Positions 61,644-64,000 of a stretch of DNA of 64,000 nucleotides are shown here, piece after piece. The DNA comes from Cronobacter universalis NCTC 9529 (GTDB lineage: Bacteria > Pseudomonadota > Gammaproteobacteria > Enterobacterales > Enterobacteriaceae): the NCBI RefSeq assembly GCF_001277175.1, contig NZ_CP012257.1, positions 1,674,001 to 1,738,000 on the forward strand, read 5' to 3'. Within the stretch, counting starts at the first letter, position 1. Every line of letters starts with the position of its first letter. A program made the translations under genes and the position numbers. A model generated the notes under the pieces. That model ran no database searches, had not been told where the DNA came from, and worked only from the letters and a program-made list of their open reading frames with translations.

Positions 61644-62093
61644 TTAACGCAGCGGCCAGTTGAACGCGCCGATAAGCGAGAGCGGATAGCGCTCGCCGCG
61701 CTGCCAGGTGCGGATGCTTTCCGCCACCAGCGGAGAGCGCAGGTTGCTCGCCGAGAGGATTTCGTCGGCGCTCACCCAGCGGCAGAGATCGATATCGCTG
61801 TCGTGCGGCTCGGTCGGCAGCGGCGCGTCGAGCTCAATACTGAACAGAAAGCGCAAAAAGGGCGTGTTGTCGGGCGCCAGCCACTGATGCAGACGCAGAA
61901 AATGCTGCGGCTCGGCATGGATGCCGGTCTCTTCCCATAGCTCGCGGCGGGCAGCTTCCACCAGTGTTTCGTCGGCCTCCAGATGGCCGGCGGGCTGGTT
62001 CCAGAGCGCTTTGCCGTTAATGGTCTCTTCCACGACCAGGAATTTGCCCTGCGCGTGAACCACGCAGGCGACGGTGACATGGGGTTTGAACAT
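61644..62093 (-). CDS. nudJ: Nudix phosphatase NudJ (HMP-PP / nucleotide hydrolase)
   Basis: 149 residues (E. coli 153). Nudix box [23 protein letters not shown]. The E. coli enzyme hydrolyses thiamine-precursor HMP-PP and nucleoside di/triphosphates. ATG 62093 ([16 protein letters not shown]); a longer upstream start overlaps rluE. It follows rluE by 10 nt in the same transcription unit. Confidence 0.95.
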   Translation of the reverse strand: MFKPHVTVACVVHAQGKFLVVEETINGKALWNQPAGHLEADETLVEAARRELWEETGIHAEPQHFLRLHQWLAPDNTPFLRFLFSIELDAPLPTEPHDSDIDLCRWVSADEILSASNLRSPLVAESIRTWQRGERYPLSLIGAFNWPLR

Positions 62094-62103
62094 CCGGTTC
62101 TCC

Positions 62104-62760
62104 TTATTTGAGCGGAACTTCTCGCCACTGGCCGCAGGCCAGAGAGTCAAGAGTATAGTCGCCCGTCGCGTAACGAATCAGCCGGAGCGTCGGGAACCCC
62201 ACATGCGCGGTCATGCGCCGCACCTGGCGGTTGCGTCCTTCATAGAGCGTGATTTTAAGCCAGCTGGTGGGAATGGATTTACGCTCGCGGATCGGCGGAT
62301 TGCGCGGCCACAGCCAGGCGGGCTCTTCAACGCGCTCCACGCCCGCCGGGAGCGTCGGCCCGTCGTTCAGCGTCACGCCACTGCGCAACTGGGCCAGTGC
62401 GGCTTCCGTCGGCTCGCCTTCCACCTGCACAAAATAGACTTTGCCGGTGCGTTTGCCGGGCTGGGTTAATTTCGCCTGCAACGCGCCGTCGTTGGTCAGC
62501 ACCAGCAGCCCTTCGCTGTCGCGATCGAGACGGCCCGCGGCATAGACATCCGCTACCGGGATGAAATCCTTCAGCGTCTGGCGGCCAGCTTCGTCAGTAA
62601 ACTGCGGCAGCACATCATAAGGTTTATTGAAGAGGATCAGCCGTTTCGGGCCTTCGGGTTTGCGGCGCTTAGCGGAATGTTGTGAGCTGAATCGCTCAAG
62701 CCGGTGATTTCTAAAAGAAGTTTTCTTCATACTATTTTCAGGCTTTATCAATTGCCGCAT
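62104..62760 (-). CDS. rluE: 23S rRNA pseudouridine(2457) synthase RluE
   Basis: 218 residues (E. coli 217). RsuA-family catalytic motif [13 protein letters not shown], then [29 protein letters not shown] basic N-terminal extension ([23 protein letters not shown]) stands where other family members carry S4. ATG 62760. It is divergent from icd. Confidence 0.96.
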   Translation of the reverse strand: MRQLIKPENSMKKTSFRNHRLERFSSQHSAKRRKPEGPKRLILFNKPYDVLPQFTDEAGRQTLKDFIPVADVYAAGRLDRDSEGLLVLTNDGALQAKLTQPGKRTGKVYFVQVEGEPTEAALAQLRSGVTLNDGPTLPAGVERVEEPAWLWPRNPPIRERKSIPTSWLKITLYEGRNRQVRRMTAHVGFPTLRLIRYATGDYTLDSLACGQWREVPLK

Positions 62761-62875
62761 TATACCCTATTCATAAGGGCGTGGCATGGGGCAGAACATT
62801 AAGGTAGTATTATCACGCCTATTACAAATCATTAACAAAATGAGTCACAACCAGAAGCGCTCGAAGGAGAGGTGA

Positions 62876-64000
62876 ATGGAAAGCAAAGTAGTAGTTCCGG
62901 CGGAAGGTGAAAAGATCACAGCGCAAAACAGCAAGCTGAATGTCCCCCACAACCCGATCATCCCGTTCATTGAAGGCGACGGTATCGGCGTGGACGTGAC
63001 GCCGGCGATGCTGAAAGTGGTCGACGCCGCGGTTGAGAAAGCCTACAAAGGCGAGCGTAAAATTTCCTGGATGGAAATTTACACCGGTGAGAAATCTACC
63101 CAGCTTTATGGCCAGGATGTCTGGCTGCCCCAGGAAACCCTGGATCTGATTCGTGAATATCGCGTTGCTATTAAAGGCCCGCTGACCACGCCGGTTGGCG
63201 GCGGTATTCGCTCCCTCAACGTTGCCCTGCGTCAGGAGCTGGACCTTTACGTCTGCCTGCGCCCGGTACGTTACTACCAGGGCACCCCGAGCCCGGTTAA
63301 ACATCCGGAACTGACCGACATGGTTATCTTCCGTGAAAACTCCGAAGACATCTACGCCGGTATCGAGTGGAAAGCCGACTCCGCTGACGCTGAGAAAGTG
63401 ATCAAATTCCTGCGTGAAGAGATGGGCGTGAAGAAAATCCGCTTCCCGGAACATTGCGGCATCGGCATCAAGCCGTGTTCTGAAGAAGGCACCAAACGCC
63501 TGGTGCGCGCGGCGATTGAATACGCCATCACCAACGATCGCGAATCCGTGACCCTGGTGCACAAAGGCAACATCATGAAATTCACCGAAGGCGCGTTTAA
63601 AGACTGGGGCTACCAGCTGGCGCGTGAAGAGTTTGGCGGCGAGCTTATCGACGGCGGCCCGTGGGTGAAAATCAAGAACCCGAACAACGGTAAAGAGATC
63701 GTTGTGAAAGACGTGATTGCCGACGCCTTCCTGCAGCAGATCCTGCTGCGTCCGGCGGAATATGACGTTATCGCCTGTATGAACCTGAACGGCGACTACA
63801 TCTCTGACGCCCTGGCGGCGCAGGTTGGCGGCATCGGCATCGCGCCGGGCGCGAACATCGGCGACGAGTGCGCGCTGTTCGAAGCGACCCACGGCACCGC
63901 GCCGAAATACGCAGGCCAGGACAAAGTGAACCCGGGCTCTATCATTCTCTCTGCGGAAATGATGCTGCGTCATATGGAATGGTTCGAAGCCGCTGACCTG
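62876..64000 (+). CDS. icd: Isocitrate dehydrogenase (NADP+), 3' end outside window
   Basis: TCA-cycle enzyme, isocitrate to 2-oxoglutarate. ATG 62876 behind AAGGAGAGGTGA gives [20 protein letters not shown]. 375 codons are present of about 416. The AceK-phosphorylated Ser113 lies in [13 protein letters not shown]; the metal/substrate Asp region ([24 protein letters not shown]) and [15 protein letters not shown] are visible. The frame is open to the window end. The 3' end, a frequent phage attachment site in E. coli, is not included. Confidence 0.98.
   Translation, partial: MESKVVVPAEGEKITAQNSKLNVPHNPIIPFIEGDGIGVDVTPAMLKVVDAAVEKAYKGERKISWMEIYTGEKSTQLYGQDVWLPQETLDLIREYRVAIKGPLTTPVGGGIRSLNVALRQELDLYVCLRPVRYYQGTPSPVKHPELTDMVIFRENSEDIYAGIEWKADSADAEKVIKFLREEMGVKKIRFPEHCGIGIKPCSEEGTKRLVRAAIEYAITNDRESVTLVHKGNIMKFTEGAFKDWGYQLAREEFGGELIDGGPWVKIKNPNNGKEIVVKDVIADAFLQQILLRPAEYDVIACMNLNGDYISDALAAQVGGIGIAPGANIGDECALFEATHGTAPKYAGQDKVNPGSIILSAEMMLRHMEWFEAADL

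Noticed and set aside
62822..63973. 383-codon minus-strand frame opposite icd
   Set aside because: Antisense to the clearly coding icd frame, which runs from ATG 62876 to the window edge.

Overview
The window is a stretch of enterobacterial core chromosome. Gene order and protein sequences follow the Escherichia/Salmonella map from flgH to icd almost gene for gene. The high GC, the repeat elements and the extra genes suggest Cronobacter or a close relative (Enterobacter/Franconibacter/Siccibacter group). That genus call is an inference from memory of related genomes, not a measured identity. No rRNA, tRNA, CRISPR array, prophage or insertion sequence is visible.

Layout. Bases 1-5460 hold the end of the flagellar basal-body operon: flgH (5' end outside the window), flgI, flgJ, then flgK and flgL behind a sigma-28 promoter. 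A divergent MFS transporter/LysR pair (5462-7748) separates flgL from rne. Next come rne with its long regulatory leader, rluC, a DUF3053 lipoprotein gene and yceF (Maf family). The yceD-rpmF-plsX-fabH-fabD-fabG-acpP-fabF block (14082-20390) links ribosomal protein L32 to fatty acid synthesis. It is followed by pabC-mltG-tmk-holB-tatD family (20461-24734) and ptsG with its Mlc/CRP/SgrS control region. fhuE (Fur-controlled) lies opposite hinT-ycfL-lpoB-thiK-nagZ-ycfP. Then come ndh with a perfect FNR box, ycfJ, an AT-rich segment with a small membrane-protein gene, comR/bhsA, ldtC, mfd, lolCDE, nagK and cobB. The pot operon (potABCD, minus strand) and pepT are bracketed by two clusters of a REP-like palindromic repeat. 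After those are roxA, phoQ/phoP, purB, hflD, mnmA, a methyl-accepting chemotaxis protein with its own sigma-28 promoter, nudJ, rluE and the first 375 codons of icd.

Working together. Themes are flagellar assembly and chemotaxis (flg genes, the MCP), envelope construction and recycling (fab/plsX, mltG, lpoB, nagZ, nagK, ldtC, lolCDE), RNA processing and modification (rne, rluC, rluE, mnmA), nutrient uptake (ptsG, fhuE, potABCD) and environmental sensing (phoPQ, comR/bhsA).

Novelty. Most genes are well known, and no obvious new multi-gene system is present. The best candidates for a second look are: the AT-rich segment 35353-35934 (51-aa two-helix membrane protein, its own terminator, an ATGA-coupled upstream ORF and an 18-bp perfect palindrome); the two REP-like clusters with different tandem periods; the near-leaderless yceD promoter; the perfect CRP site inside the bhsA promoter spacer; the altered acidic patch of PhoQ; and the sigma-28-driven MCP lodged in the nudJ-mnmA interval.
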